DNA of 64,000 nt from JAJDTQ01 sp963422385 (GCA_963422385.1 OY729432.1:2356001-2420000); one strand, 5' to 3'. Shown: positions 35,914 through 44,580, numbered from the stretch's first letter. Notes: generated from the letters alone by a model not told the origin. Program-made: numbers and translations.

Positions 35914-37287
35914 ATGGCGAAGAAAAAGCAGTTATGGGGAGGCCGGTTCGCCGGCTTCACCGCGGATTCGGTGGTGGCCTTTACTGCGTCCGTGGACGTG
36001 GACCGGCGTCTTTACCGGCACGACATCGCCGGCAGCATGGCGCACGCCCGCATGCTCGGCAAGCAGCGCATCATCCCCGCGGGGGATGCCCGGAAGATCG
36101 TCGCCGGACTGCGGGCGGTCCGGAAGGAGATCGAGAGCGGAGATTTCCCCTTTCGCGTCGCCGATGAAGACATCCACATGAACGTCGAGCGGCGGCTGAC
36201 CGAGAAAATCGGCAGCGTCGGCGAGAAGCTGCATACGGCCCGGAGCCGGAACGACCAGGTGAGCCTGGACATGCGGCTCTACCTGAGGGAGGCTCTCGAC
36301 GGCATTCTGGAGGCCCTGGAGGCCCTGCAGCAGGCGCTGGCGGGCGCGGCCCGGAGGAACGAGGGCGTGCTGATGCCGGGCTACACCCACCTTCAGCGGG
36401 CCCAGCCCGTGCTGTTCGCGCACCATCTGCTGGCCTACGTGGAGATGCTCGAGCGGGACAAGAGCCGCTACCGCCACTGCCGGGAGCAGACCGACGTCAT
36501 GCCCCTGGGCTCCGGCGCGCTGGCCGGCACCAGCTTTCCCATCGACCGGGCCTACGTCGCCAAGCTCCTGGGCTTCCCGCGCCTCTCGGAGAACAGCATC
36601 GACGCCGTCAGCGACCGGGATTTCGTGCTGGAGTTCCTGTCGGCCTCGGCCATTCTCTTCGTCCACCTGAGCCGCATGGCGGACGAACTCATCCTGTGGT
36701 CCAGCGAGGAGTTCGGTTTCGTCGAGCTGCCCGACGCCTACTGCACCGGCAGCTCGATGATGCCGCAGAAGAAGAACCCCGACGTGGCCGAGCTCATCCG
36801 CGGCAAGACCGGCCGGGTGTACGGCCACCTCAACGCCCTCCTGACCATCATGAAGGGGCTGCCGCTGGCCTACAACCGGGATCTCCAGGAGGACAAGGAG
36901 CCTCTGTTCGACACCGTGGACACGGTGGCGGCGTGCCTGCTGATGGCGCGCGAGCTGCTGAACGGCCTGGAGGTGCGAGGCGAGAGAATGCTCGCCGCGG
37001 CGGAGGACGGCTTCATGAACGCCACCGACTTGGCGGACTATCTCGTGGGCCGGGGTCTCAGCTTCCGCGCCGCCCACGACGTGGTGGGCCGGGTGGTGCG
37101 TCACTGCATCGACAAGAATTGCAAGCTGCAGGATCTGTCCCTCGATGAATTGCAAGGGTATTGTCCGGCCATCGACCCGGATGTCTACAAGATCCTGACG
37201 CTGCGGGCCGGAATCGAGCGCCGGCGCGCGCCGGGCGGCACCGCGTCCGTCAACGTCCGCCGCCGGCTGAAGAAGCTGGGGGTCTGA
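35914..37287 (+). CDS. argH: Argininosuccinate lyase
   Basis: 457 residues, fumarase/aspartase superfamily. The N-terminus KKKQLWGGRFAGFTADSVVA, the catalytic-loop signature GSSMMPQKKNPDVAELIRGK and LHTARSRNDQVSLDMRLYL are diagnostic. It cleaves argininosuccinate to arginine and fumarate, the last arginine step. It starts 5 bp after argG; its TGA stop shares one base with the ATG of the following lipoprotein gene. Confidence 0.96.
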   Translation: MAKKKQLWGGRFAGFTADSVVAFTASVDVDRRLYRHDIAGSMAHARMLGKQRIIPAGDARKIVAGLRAVRKEIESGDFPFRVADEDIHMNVERRLTEKIGSVGEKLHTARSRNDQVSLDMRLYLREALDGILEALEALQQALAGAARRNEGVLMPGYTHLQRAQPVLFAHHLLAYVEMLERDKSRYRHCREQTDVMPLGSGALAGTSFPIDRAYVAKLLGFPRLSENSIDAVSDRDFVLEFLSASAILFVHLSRMADELILWSSEEFGFVELPDAYCTGSSMMPQKKNPDVAELIRGKTGRVYGHLNALLTIMKGLPLAYNRDLQEDKEPLFDTVDTVAACLLMARELLNGLEVRGERMLAAAEDGFMNATDLADYLVGRGLSFRAAHDVVGRVVRHCIDKNCKLQDLSLDELQGYCPAIDPDVYKILTLRAGIERRRAPGGTASVNVRRRLKKLGV

Positions 37288-37739
37288 TGGGTGGCCGGCG
37301 CGCGCGCGTCCTGTGCCTGCTCCTGCTGCCGGCGCTACTGGCCGCCGGCTGCGGCAGGAAGGGTGCGCCCCGGGCGCCGGAGATGGCGGTTCCCGCGAAC
37401 ATAGCCGACCTGACGGCCCGGGTCGAGGACCGCGGCATCCGCCTCGGATGGTCGCGGCCGCGAGTCGCTCTCGATGGTCGGGCGCTCACCAACCTGGCGG
37501 CGTTCGTGGTGTTCCGCAAGGGCACGCGCCCGGATTGCCCGGAATGTCGCGCCGCCTACCGGGAGAGGGCGGTTCTCAGCGTGGAGAACGAGGGCCGGTT
37601 CTTCAAGGAATCGAAATACGGGTTTACGGATCGGGATCTCCGCGCCGGCACGGTTTACCGGTATCGGGTCCTGACCCGTTTGTCGGATGGCTCCGCCAGC
37701 GGGCCGTCGAACGAGGTGAGCGTAGAATGGCAACCGTGA
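37287..37739 (+). CDS. Small lipoprotein with fibronectin type III-like domain
   Basis: 150 residues. The signal MGGRRARVLCLLLLPALLAA ends in the lipobox LAAGC; the mature N-terminus CGRKGAPRAPE recalls the CG-x-KGPLxxP motif of short LptM/YifL-type lipoproteins. The rest has a fibronectin III-like pattern (IRLGWSRPRV, AFVVFRKG, AGTVYRYRVLTRL, GPSNEVSVEW). A lipoprotein between argH and lysA is also found in Geobacter-type arg-dap clusters, as I recall. Translationally coupled to argH at its start and overlapping lysA by 13 bases at its end. Role unknown. Confidence 0.82.
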   Translation: MGGRRARVLCLLLLPALLAAGCGRKGAPRAPEMAVPANIADLTARVEDRGIRLGWSRPRVALDGRALTNLAAFVVFRKGTRPDCPECRAAYRERAVLSVENEGRFFKESKYGFTDRDLRAGTVYRYRVLTRLSDGSASGPSNEVSVEWQP

Positions 37740-38992
37740 AGGATCGTTTCACGCACTGGAATGACGCGATGTATTGCGAGGACGTACCCGTGAGGGACAT
37801 CGTCGACGCAGTGGGGACGCCGGTGTACGTGTACAGCCTTGCCCGGTTGCGTGACGCCTACCAGGGTTTCGACCAGGCCTTTGCCGCGAGCCGGCATCTG
37901 GTCTGCTTCTCGGTCAAGGCCAACTCCAACCTCGGGGTGTTGCGCGCCTTCGTGAACGAAGGCTCGGGGTTCGACATCGTTTCCGGCGGCGAGCTCTTCC
38001 GGGTGCTCAGGGCCGGGGCAGACCCGGGGAAGGTGGTCTTCTCGGGCGTGGGCAAGACGCGGGACGAGATGGAGTACGCGCTCCGCTCCGGCATTCTCAT
38101 GTTCAACGTCGAATCGGAGCAGGAGATGGAGGCGCTGAACGAGGTGGCCGGGAGCATGGGCGTGGTGGCGCCGGTGAGCTTTCGCATCAATCCCGACGTG
38201 GACCCTCGGACGCATCCGTACATCTCCACCGGCATGAAGCAGAGCAAGTTCGGCATCGGCGTCGCCCCCGCGTCCGAGGCCTACCGCCGCGCCATCTCCC
38301 TGCCCCATGTGGAGGTGGTGGGGGTGGACTGCCATATCGGTTCCCAACTCACCTCGGCGTCGCCCTTCGCGGACGCCGCCGAGCGCGTCCGGGCCTTTAT
38401 CGAGGTGCTCCAGCGCCAGGGAGCCGCCATCCGCTACGTGGACCTGGGCGGCGGCCTCGGCATCCGCTACGACGACGAGGAGCCGCCGGACCCGGGGGAC
38501 TACGCCAAGGCCCTCATGGAGGGGGTTCGCGGCCTGGACGTGACCCTGGTGCTGGAGCCGGGCCGGTGGATGGTGGGCAACGCCGGGATCCTGGTCACCC
38601 GGGTGCTCTATCTCAAGCGCACCGAGGCCAAGAACTTCGTGGTGGTGGACGGCGCCATGAACGACCTCATCCGGCCCTCTCTCTACGGGGCTTTTCAAGG
38701 CCTCCGCCCGGTGGCCCGGCGCGAGGCCGAGTCCATGACCGCTGACGTCGTCGGCCCCATCTGCGAGAGCGGTGACTTCTTCGCCCGGGACCGCCCCATC
38801 GAGACGCCGGTTCCGGGGGATCTCATGGCGGTGATGAGCGCCGGCGCCTACGGTTTCACCATGGCGTCCAACTACAATACGAGGCCCAGGCCGGCCGAGG
38901 TGCTGGTGGACGGCAAGGAGTTCGCCGTTGTCCGGGAACGGGAGACGCTGGAGAGCCTCCTGGCCGGCGAGAAGATCCCGGCGGATTTGTAA
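37727..38992 (+). CDS. lysA: Diaminopimelate decarboxylase
   Basis: 421 residues. PLP lysine in HLVCFSVKANSNLGVLRAFV; FDIVSGGELFRVLRAGADP, FRINPDVDPRTHPYISTGMK, SKFGIG, and the PLP phosphate-binding YVDLGGGLGIRYDDE. The substrate-binding cysteine lies in GPICESGDFFARDR and the C-terminal tyrosine in GAYGFTMASNYNTRPRPAE. It decarboxylates meso-diaminopimelate to lysine. The ATG at 37727 lies inside the end of the lipoprotein gene. Confidence 0.95.
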   Translation: MATVKDRFTHWNDAMYCEDVPVRDIVDAVGTPVYVYSLARLRDAYQGFDQAFAASRHLVCFSVKANSNLGVLRAFVNEGSGFDIVSGGELFRVLRAGADPGKVVFSGVGKTRDEMEYALRSGILMFNVESEQEMEALNEVAGSMGVVAPVSFRINPDVDPRTHPYISTGMKQSKFGIGVAPASEAYRRAISLPHVEVVGVDCHIGSQLTSASPFADAAERVRAFIEVLQRQGAAIRYVDLGGGLGIRYDDEEPPDPGDYAKALMEGVRGLDVTLVLEPGRWMVGNAGILVTRVLYLKRTEAKNFVVVDGAMNDLIRPSLYGAFQGLRPVARREAESMTADVVGPICESGDFFARDRPIETPVPGDLMAVMSAGAYGFTMASNYNTRPRPAEVLVDGKEFAVVRERETLESLLAGEKIPADL

Positions 38993-39050
38993 GGGTTCCT
39001 GCCGGACGGATGGGTTGCAAACCGGACATGATGAGGGCGCGGAGGAGCCC

Positions 39051-39872
39051 GTGACGGAGATCACGTTTACCAAGATGCACGGCTGCGGCAACGATTTCGT
39101 GGTGCTGGACTGCATGGAGCGGCAGCCCGCGGGTCTGGCCGGGATCGCCAAGGACCTGTGCCACCGCCGGTTCGGCGTGGGCGCGGACCAGCTACTTACC
39201 ATCAAGCCGTCGGATTCGGCGGACTTCAGGATGGAGATCTTCAACGCCGACGGCAGCGAGGTGGAGATGTGCGGCAACGGCATCCGTTGCTTCGCCAAGT
39301 ACGTCTACGAGCACGGCTTGACCGGGAAGCGGGAGATCGAGGTGGACACCCTGGCCGGCGTCATCCGGCCGCGGCTCAAGGATGACCAGGTGGAGGTGGA
39401 CATGGGTCGGCCCGTGCTGGACGGGCGGGACATCCCGGTGGCCGCCGCCGGCCGCATTGTCAACCACCCGCTCGATGTCGATGGGAGTGAGTACACGGTC
39501 ACCTGCGTGTCCATGGGCAATCCCCATTGCGTGCTCTACGTCGACGATGTGGACGCGCTGGATCTGCCCCGCCTGGGGCCTCGCTTCGAGCACCACGGCT
39601 TCTTTCCCAACCGGGTCAACACCGAGTTCGTCCAGGTGTTGGGGCGCGACGAGGTGCGTATGCGGGTATGGGAACGCGGCGCCGGCGAGACCTGGGCCTG
39701 CGGCACCGGCGCCAGCGCGGTGGGCGTGGCCGGCGCCCTGACCGGGAAGACCGAAAAGAAGATCACGACGCACCTCATCGGCGGAGATCTGGAAATCCAT
39801 TGGGCCGACGACGACCGGGTCTACATGACCGGGCCGGCGCGGGAAGTGTTCCATGGCAGCATCCTGGTGTAG
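39051..39872 (+). CDS. dapF: Diaminopimelate epimerase
   Basis: 273 residues. The two active-site cysteines are in VEMCGNGIRCFAKYVYEHG and ETWACGTGASAVGVAGALTG; the opening FTKMHGCGNDFVVLDCMERQ and the SMGNPHCVLYVDDVD segment are standard. It interconverts LL- and meso-DAP for lysine and cell-wall synthesis. GTG start at 39051 with GGAGGAGCCC upstream. Geobacter-type clusters carry dapL rather than dapF near this position; here DapF implies either the succinylase/acetylase route or DapL encoded elsewhere. Confidence 0.95.
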   Translation: MTEITFTKMHGCGNDFVVLDCMERQPAGLAGIAKDLCHRRFGVGADQLLTIKPSDSADFRMEIFNADGSEVEMCGNGIRCFAKYVYEHGLTGKREIEVDTLAGVIRPRLKDDQVEVDMGRPVLDGRDIPVAAAGRIVNHPLDVDGSEYTVTCVSMGNPHCVLYVDDVDALDLPRLGPRFEHHGFFPNRVNTEFVQVLGRDEVRMRVWERGAGETWACGTGASAVGVAGALTGKTEKKITTHLIGGDLEIHWADDDRVYMTGPAREVFHGSILV

Positions 39873-39888
39873 TGTCCTCGGGACAGGC

Positions 39889-40046
39889 CCTTCGACTTCG
39901 CTGGCGCTACGCTCGGGACGAAGGGAGAGAGGGCTTTCACAACCGTTCGTCTGAGCATGTCAAGGGCCTCACGGCCCAAGGCCAATGGCAGCAACTGCCC
40001 AAAATTGTGCAGTTGCCTGGAAGCGTAGCGCCAGCGAAGTCGAAGG
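39889..40046. repeat. Inverted-repeat element between dapF and dapA
   Basis: Perfect 25-bp inverted repeats (39889-39913 and 40022-40046; core TTCGACTTCGCTGGCGCTAC) enclose about 108 bases. Inside are a phrase similar to the common GAACGG/TTGTCGAAGGGC-type REP (39941-39967) and a smaller hairpin built on GCAACTGC/GCAGTTGC (39989-40016). No coding potential. The element separates two genes of an otherwise compact operon and is of MITE/REP-like size. Confidence 0.85.
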
Positions 40047-40091
40047 ACGCCGTTTCTGGTTCCGGCCATGCCGGGTTGGGGGGATGACGAA

Positions 40092-40970
40092 ATGTTTGCC
40101 GGATCAATGACCGCTCTTGTCACACCGTTTCAGGACGGTGGGGTGGATTATGCTTCGCTGGAGGCGCTGGTGGAGCTCCAGATCGAGCAGGGGACCCACG
40201 GCGTGGTCCCGTGCGGCTCCACCGGAGAATCGGCCACCCTGGACCACGCCGAGCACCACGCGGTCATCGAGGCGGTGGTGCGCACGGCGCGGCGGCGGGT
40301 TCCGGTCATCGCCGGGACCGGCTCCAACTCCACCCGCGAGGCCATGCATCTCACCCGGGCGGCGGAAGAGGCGGGCGCCGACGGCGCGCTGCTGATTTCT
40401 CCCTACTACAACAAGCCCACCCAGGAGGGGATCTACCGGCATTATCGCGCAGTGGCCGAGCACGTGGGGATCCCGCTCATCGTCTACAACATTCCGGGTC
40501 GGACCGCATCCAGGATGGAGCCGGAAACCTTGGCGCGCCTGGCGGAGATCGACAACATCGCCGGCGTGAAGGAAGCCACCGGATCGGTGGACCAGGCCCT
40601 GGACGTCATCCGCCTGTGCGGCGACGCCCTCGCGGTCTATTCCGGCGAGGACTCGCTCGTTTACTCGCTCATGACCATCGGCGGCAAGGGGGTCATCACC
40701 ACCACGGGCAATGTCGCCCCCCGGGCCATGGCCGACCTCACGGAAGCGTGTCTGCGGGAAGATTGGGCCACCGGCCGCCGGATCCAGTTCGAGCTGTTGC
40801 CGCTGATCCGGTGTCTCTTCAGCGAGACCAATCCCATCCCCGTGAAGACCGCCCTGGCACTCATGGGGAAGTGCCGCGCCGAGCTTCGGCTGCCGCTGAC
40901 TCCCATGGCCGAGTCGAACCTCAAGGGGCTGAACGCCGCCATGGTCGACTACGGGTTGATCCAGGCATGA
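40092..40970 (+). CDS. dapA: 4-hydroxy-tetrahydrodipicolinate synthase
   Basis: 292 residues, TIM barrel. GVVPCGSTGESATLDHAEHH (pyruvate-site GSTGES), SPYYNKPTQEGIYRHYRAVA with the catalytic Tyr, IVYNIPGRTASRMEPETLAR with the second Tyr, and the Schiff-base lysine in IAGVKEATGSVDQALDVIRL. Condenses pyruvate and aspartate semialdehyde. ATG 40092 follows TTGGGGGGATGACGA. It overlaps dapB by ATGA. The repeat at 39889-40046 lies in its leader. Confidence 0.95.
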   Translation: MFAGSMTALVTPFQDGGVDYASLEALVELQIEQGTHGVVPCGSTGESATLDHAEHHAVIEAVVRTARRRVPVIAGTGSNSTREAMHLTRAAEEAGADGALLISPYYNKPTQEGIYRHYRAVAEHVGIPLIVYNIPGRTASRMEPETLARLAEIDNIAGVKEATGSVDQALDVIRLCGDALAVYSGEDSLVYSLMTIGGKGVITTTGNVAPRAMADLTEACLREDWATGRRIQFELLPLIRCLFSETNPIPVKTALALMGKCRAELRLPLTPMAESNLKGLNAAMVDYGLIQA

Positions 40971-41776
40971 ACGCCCTGGGCTTGATCGTTTGCGGCGTGG
41001 GTGGACGAATGGGGGGCGTGCTCGTCCGCCTGATCCAGGATACCCCGGGGGTCGCCCTCGTGGGGGCCTTGGACCGGTCTGACAGCCCGCGGTTGGGACA
41101 GGATGCCGGGGAGGTGGCGGGCGCGGGCCATCTGGGCGTCGAGATCGCCGGCCGCATCGAGGCAGCCAGGGCCGGAGGGCGGGTGATCGTGGACTTCACG
41201 ACGCCCGAGGCTTCCATCGCCCACATGAAGGCCGCGGCCAGGAGCGCCACCCCCATCGTCATCGGCACCACGGGGTTCAATGCGAGGCAGCTCGGGCAGA
41301 TCCGCAGGCTTTCGGCCAGAACTCCCACCGTCCTCGCGCCCAACATGAGCCTCGGAGTGAATCTGCTGCTGGACCTGGTGGGTCAGGTAGCTCGCAGCCT
41401 CGGCGACGCCTACGACGTGGAGATCGTGGAGGCGCACCACCGGTTCAAGAAGGACGCGCCGAGCGGCACCGCGCTGGCTCTGGCCCGGGCCGCGGGGGAG
41501 GCGCTGGGGCGCAAGCTGGAGCGGGTCGGGGTGGCCGGCCGCAGCGGGTTTTCCGAGCGGAAGAAAACCGACATCGGCCTCCTTTCCGTGCGCGCCGGGG
41601 ATATCGCGGGCGAGCACACGGTGATGTTCGGCGGCATCGGCGAGCGGATCGAGCTGGTCCACCGCGCCCACAGCCGGGACGCCTTCGGCCGCGGCGCCAT
41701 CCGGGCGGCCCAGTGGGTCGCGGACAAGGAAAACGGCCTTTACGGCATGCGGGACGTGCTGGGACAGTGTGCTTAG
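40967..41776 (+). CDS. dapB: 4-hydroxy-tetrahydrodipicolinate reductase
   Basis: 269 residues. NAD(P) motif LIVCGVGGRMGGVLVRLI (GxxGRMG), VIVDFTTPEASIAHMKAA, IGTTGFNARQLGQIRRLSA, and the catalytic EAHHRFKKDAPSGTALALAR (HHxxKxDAPSGTA). FGGIGERIELVHRAHSRDAF is the C-terminal dimer segment. It reduces the DapA product. Starts within the dapA stop (ATGA). It is the last gene of the arg-lys block. Confidence 0.96.
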   Translation: MNALGLIVCGVGGRMGGVLVRLIQDTPGVALVGALDRSDSPRLGQDAGEVAGAGHLGVEIAGRIEAARAGGRVIVDFTTPEASIAHMKAAARSATPIVIGTTGFNARQLGQIRRLSARTPTVLAPNMSLGVNLLLDLVGQVARSLGDAYDVEIVEAHHRFKKDAPSGTALALARAAGEALGRKLERVGVAGRSGFSERKKTDIGLLSVRAGDIAGEHTVMFGGIGERIELVHRAHSRDAFGRGAIRAAQWVADKENGLYGMRDVLGQCA

Positions 41777-41876
41777 TGTACCGGAACAGGGCACTTGGCG
41801 TGCCGGAATCTGGTCGGTTTCAGGCTGGCAGGTTGACATCCGGAATCTCTTATATTAATCAGATTTTCTATTCTCA

Positions 41877-42224
41877 GTGGCTTCAGATTCTCCAAAATCG
41901 GACCATGAGTCTACGGAAGCGGAAGTCGAACGGCTGGCCGAGCGTATCGGCCGGTTGATCCGTTCCCTTGAGCCCGACAAACGGGAGGATGTGAAGGAGC
42001 TCGCCTTCTCGCTGGTGCGTGAGGAGTTGATCCAAGGCGAGGAACCACAGCAGCCGGCGAGCGGGTCCGCTCCGGCGCCGATGAACCCCTTGGGCGCCGG
42101 CGTGCTTTTTTTCGTGTTGGGGGCAGGCCTTTCCTTTGTGTTCGGACCTGTCGGTCTGGCGTTGATGGTCGGAGGCGTGTTCTTCATCGTGTGGGGGGCC
42201 GTCCTGAGCTGGATCAAGAAGTAG
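41877..42224 (+). CDS. Small membrane protein at head of the bc-complex operon
   Basis: 115 residues. An acidic, helical N-terminal half (residues 1-55, EAEVERLAERIGRLIRSLEP) is followed by a Pro/Ala linker and two hydrophobic segments (LGAGVLFFVLGAGLSFVFGP and VGLALMVGGVFFIVWGAVLS). GTG start at 41877. It precedes the Rieske gene by 7 bp, so it is probably co-transcribed with the cytochrome genes and may help assembly. A TTGACA box at 41833-41838 lies about 40 bases upstream, but its matching -10 box is poor. I do not recognise a family. Confidence 0.7.
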   Translation: MASDSPKSDHESTEAEVERLAERIGRLIRSLEPDKREDVKELAFSLVREELIQGEEPQQPASGSAPAPMNPLGAGVLFFVLGAGLSFVFGPVGLALMVGGVFFIVWGAVLSWIKK

Positions 42225-42231
42225 GGGCGCG

Positions 42232-42756
42232 ATGGCTACGAACGAGAAACGAGAAATCAAGAGAGGTATCTGGAGTCGTCGGGACTTTTTCGGCCGGCTC
42301 GGCTGGGCCGGTTTCGGCGTGTTCTCCCTGGTATCCCTCTTCGGCTTCATGCGGTCCGCGTTTCCGCGGGTGCTCTTCAAGCCGCCTTCCACGTTCAAGG
42401 CCGGCTTTCCATCCGACTACACCGTCGGCGAGGTGAGCGAGAAGTTCAAGAAGGACTTCCGCGTGTGGATCGTGCGCGAGGAGGCGGGATTTTACGCGGT
42501 CTTCGCCAAGTGCACGCATCTGGGTTGCACGCCGCGCTGGCTCGCCGCCGAGAGCAAGTTCAAGTGTCCCTGCCACGGCAGCGGTTTCTTCAAGTCGGGG
42601 CTGAACTTCGAGGGGCCGGCTCCACGACCTCTGGACCGGTTCGAGATCGCTCTGGCGGAGGACGGCCAGCTCATCGTGGACAAGGCCAAGGAGTTCCGGA
42701 TGGGGCCGGGCGCGGAGCCCGATGAGCAGCATCCGAACAGTATTCTCAAGGTTTGA
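42232..42756 (+). CDS. Rieske iron-sulphur protein of a cytochrome bc complex
   Basis: 174 residues. A Tat-type anchor, KRGIWSRRDFFGRLGWAGFG (SRRDFF) and a hydrophobic segment, is retained as a membrane helix. The 2Fe-2S ligands are in CTHLGCTPRW (Cys-x-His) and CPCHGSGFFKSG (Cys-x2-His), and the outer cysteines of the two loops form the usual disulphide. PAPRPLDRFEIAL closes the domain. It accepts electrons from quinol and passes them to the cytochrome c. The next gene, cytochrome b, starts 8 bp later. Confidence 0.93.
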   Translation: MATNEKREIKRGIWSRRDFFGRLGWAGFGVFSLVSLFGFMRSAFPRVLFKPPSTFKAGFPSDYTVGEVSEKFKKDFRVWIVREEAGFYAVFAKCTHLGCTPRWLAAESKFKCPCHGSGFFKSGLNFEGPAPRPLDRFEIALAEDGQLIVDKAKEFRMGPGAEPDEQHPNSILKV

Positions 42757-42764
42757 GACGGACC

Positions 42765-43535
42765 ATGATCAACCTGGAACAGATCAAGAAGGACATCGTC
42801 GAGAGTCACGTCTGGAAGTCGATCTTCCGGCACGGCTACGAGGACACGCCGCGAAACCGCGTGTTGATGGTCACGGGCAACGTGTGGATGCATCTGCATC
42901 CGGCGAAGGTCCGCAGGCATGCCGTCCGAATGCGCTTCACCTGGTGCATGGGGGGCCTCACCTTCCTCATGTTTCTGCTCACGGTGGTGACCGGCATCTA
43001 CCTCATGTTCTACTACCGCCCGGTGCCGCAATACGCCTACGCGGACATGAAGTACCTGGAGTTCGACATGCCCTTCGGCATGCTGATGCGCAACATGCAC
43101 CGGTGGGCGGCCCACGCCATGGTGATCTTCGTGTGGCTGCACATGTTCCGGGTTTTTCTCACCGGCTCCTACAAGCCGCCGCGGGAATTCAACTGGATCG
43201 TGGGCGTGCTGCTGCTGGTGCTGACCTTGCTGCTGAGCTTTACGGGCTACCTGCTGCCTTGGGACCAGCTCGCCATCTGGGCCGTCACGGTGGGCTCCAA
43301 CATGGCACGGGCCACGCCCCTGCTGGGGCACGAAGGACCCTTCGCGGAGTTTGTCGGGGCCAATCCGGTGTACGACGCCCGGGCGTTCCTGTTCGGCGGT
43401 GGCGAGATCGGTCCGCATACGCTGCTGCGGTTCTACATCCTCCACTGCATCTTCATTCCGCTGGTGGCCAGTCTGCTCATGGCCGTGCACTTCTGGCGCA
43501 TCCGCAGGGATGGTTTTTCAGGTCCTCCGCTATAG
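42765..43535 (+). CDS. Cytochrome b, N-terminal (b6-like) subunit
   Basis: 256 residues, four transmembrane helices. Haem ligands are paired histidines: the first pair-helix reads MRNMHRWAAHAMVIFVWLHM, and the second YILHCIFIPLVASLLMAVHF. RPVPQYAYADMKYLEFDMPF forms the quinol-site loop and FTGYLLPWDQLAIWAVTVGS the PWxQ-type Qo segment. An N-terminal amphipathic region (HVWKSIFRHGYEDTPRNRVL) precedes helix A. The protein stops after four helices as in cytochrome b6, with the rest encoded separately at 43597. ATG 42765 is chosen; a TTG 12 bases upstream overlaps the Rieske stop. Confidence 0.93.
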   Translation: MINLEQIKKDIVESHVWKSIFRHGYEDTPRNRVLMVTGNVWMHLHPAKVRRHAVRMRFTWCMGGLTFLMFLLTVVTGIYLMFYYRPVPQYAYADMKYLEFDMPFGMLMRNMHRWAAHAMVIFVWLHMFRVFLTGSYKPPREFNWIVGVLLLVLTLLLSFTGYLLPWDQLAIWAVTVGSNMARATPLLGHEGPFAEFVGANPVYDARAFLFGGGEIGPHTLLRFYILHCIFIPLVASLLMAVHFWRIRRDGFSGPPL

Positions 43536-43596
43536 ATAGCGATGGTTATCAACTCGACGACACGGGTTCATCGTTCAAGGGAAAGGTAGCCATCGT

Positions 43597-44367
43597 ATGG
43601 CTCAGGCCGAGGAAAAAAGCCGGGCGATCATCGTCGACGACAAGATTCATACCTGGCCGCATCTGGTTCGCGGCGAGTTCCTGGTGACGCTGTTCGTGAT
43701 CGTGGCCATGACGCTGTGGTCGCTGTTGGTGGACGCGCCGCTGGAGGAGCCCGCCAACCCGGCTCGCACCCCCAACCCCTCCAAGGCGCCGTGGTATTTT
43801 CTCGGCCTGCAGGAGATGCTGGTGTACTTCGACCCCTGGTACGCGGGGGTGGTGCTGCCGACGTTCATCATCATCGGCCTGATGGTGATCCCCTTCATCG
43901 ACATCAATACCAAGGGCAACGGCTATTACACCTTCAAGGACCGCAAGTGGGAGATCATGACCTTCATCCTGGGCTTCCACATTCTGTGGGTGGTCACCAT
44001 CATCATCGGGACGTTCTTCCGGGGCCCCGGTTGGAACCTGTTCTGGCCGTGGCAGCGATGGGATCCTCACAAGGTGGTGGCCCTCACCAACGTCGACCTG
44101 CCGTACCTGGTGGGGTTGCGGGATTACTGGGTCATGGCGGCCTTCGGGCTGTCTCTGGTGCTGCTCTACTTCATTGTTTCGCTGTGGCTGTTCTACAAGT
44201 GGGTCATCTGGATCAAGGGCAAGGAGTTCATGGTCCGGTGGGGCGCCGTCCGGTTCGCGATAACGGCGTTTCTGTTCGTGACCATGATGGGGCTTCCGGT
44301 CAAGATGTTTCTGCGGTTGGTGTTCAACATCAAGTACATCATGGTCACACCCTGGCTCAATATCTGA
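43597..44367 (+). CDS. Cytochrome b, C-terminal (subunit IV-like) subunit with extra helices
   Basis: 256 residues. The quinol-site motif is SKAPWYFLGLQEMLVYFDPW, an APWY version of the PEWY loop. The first three helices match subunit IV (EFLVTLFVIVAMTLWSLLVD, VVLPTFIIIGLMVIPFIDIN, WEIMTFILGFHILWVVTIII). Two or three further hydrophobic segments extend it beyond the usual 160 residues of b6f subunit IV (YWVMAAFGLSLVLLYFIVSL, FAITAFLFVTMMGLPVKMFL). GPGWNLFWPWQRWDPHK lies between. The TGA stop shares a base with the next start. Confidence 0.9.
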   Translation: MAQAEEKSRAIIVDDKIHTWPHLVRGEFLVTLFVIVAMTLWSLLVDAPLEEPANPARTPNPSKAPWYFLGLQEMLVYFDPWYAGVVLPTFIIIGLMVIPFIDINTKGNGYYTFKDRKWEIMTFILGFHILWVVTIIIGTFFRGPGWNLFWPWQRWDPHKVVALTNVDLPYLVGLRDYWVMAAFGLSLVLLYFIVSLWLFYKWVIWIKGKEFMVRWGAVRFAITAFLFVTMMGLPVKMFLRLVFNIKYIMVTPWLNI

Positions 44368-44534
44368 TGTTCTATGTAGCAAAGCTTCTTCAGGCCCTGG
44401 GTATTGCGGATGTGGGTTACGCGGTGTTCGTGGGGATCTTTCAGGGCATTGCCATGGCCGAGGAGATCATTCTGACCCTCATTGGCGTGGCGGTGTTCTC
44501 GCTGGGGCGTCTGTTGGAGAGCAAGGCGGCTTGA
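44367..44534 (+). CDS. 55-residue membrane protein of the bc-complex operon
   Basis: A short frame of 55 codons overlapping the preceding stop by one base (TGATG). It reads MFYVAKLLQALGIADVGYAV, then FVGIFQGIAMAEEIILTLIG, VAVFSLGRLLESKAA. Two hydrophobic stretches flank a polar Ala-Glu-Glu turn. Translational coupling and its position between cytochrome b and cytochrome c indicate a small accessory or structural subunit, comparable in size with the small b6f subunits. It is too short for most automatic gene calls. No family recognised. Confidence 0.75.
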   Translation: MFYVAKLLQALGIADVGYAVFVGIFQGIAMAEEIILTLIGVAVFSLGRLLESKAA

Positions 44535-44580
44535 GACACCATGTGAAGGTAGATTCTCTGCGTGCTGTAAGGGAGAATGA

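Noticed and set aside
40211..41776. Possible DapA-DapB fusion protein in one plus-strand frame
   Set aside because: The first part is an out-of-frame reading of dapA. DapA itself is in another frame, and the two genes overlap by ATGA only.
41833..41861. Strong sigma70 promoter of the bc operon based on TTGACA
   Set aside because: The -35 box is perfect, but the nearest good -10 (TATATT at 41851) is only 12 bases away, too short for sigma70; boxes at 16-17 bases are weak.
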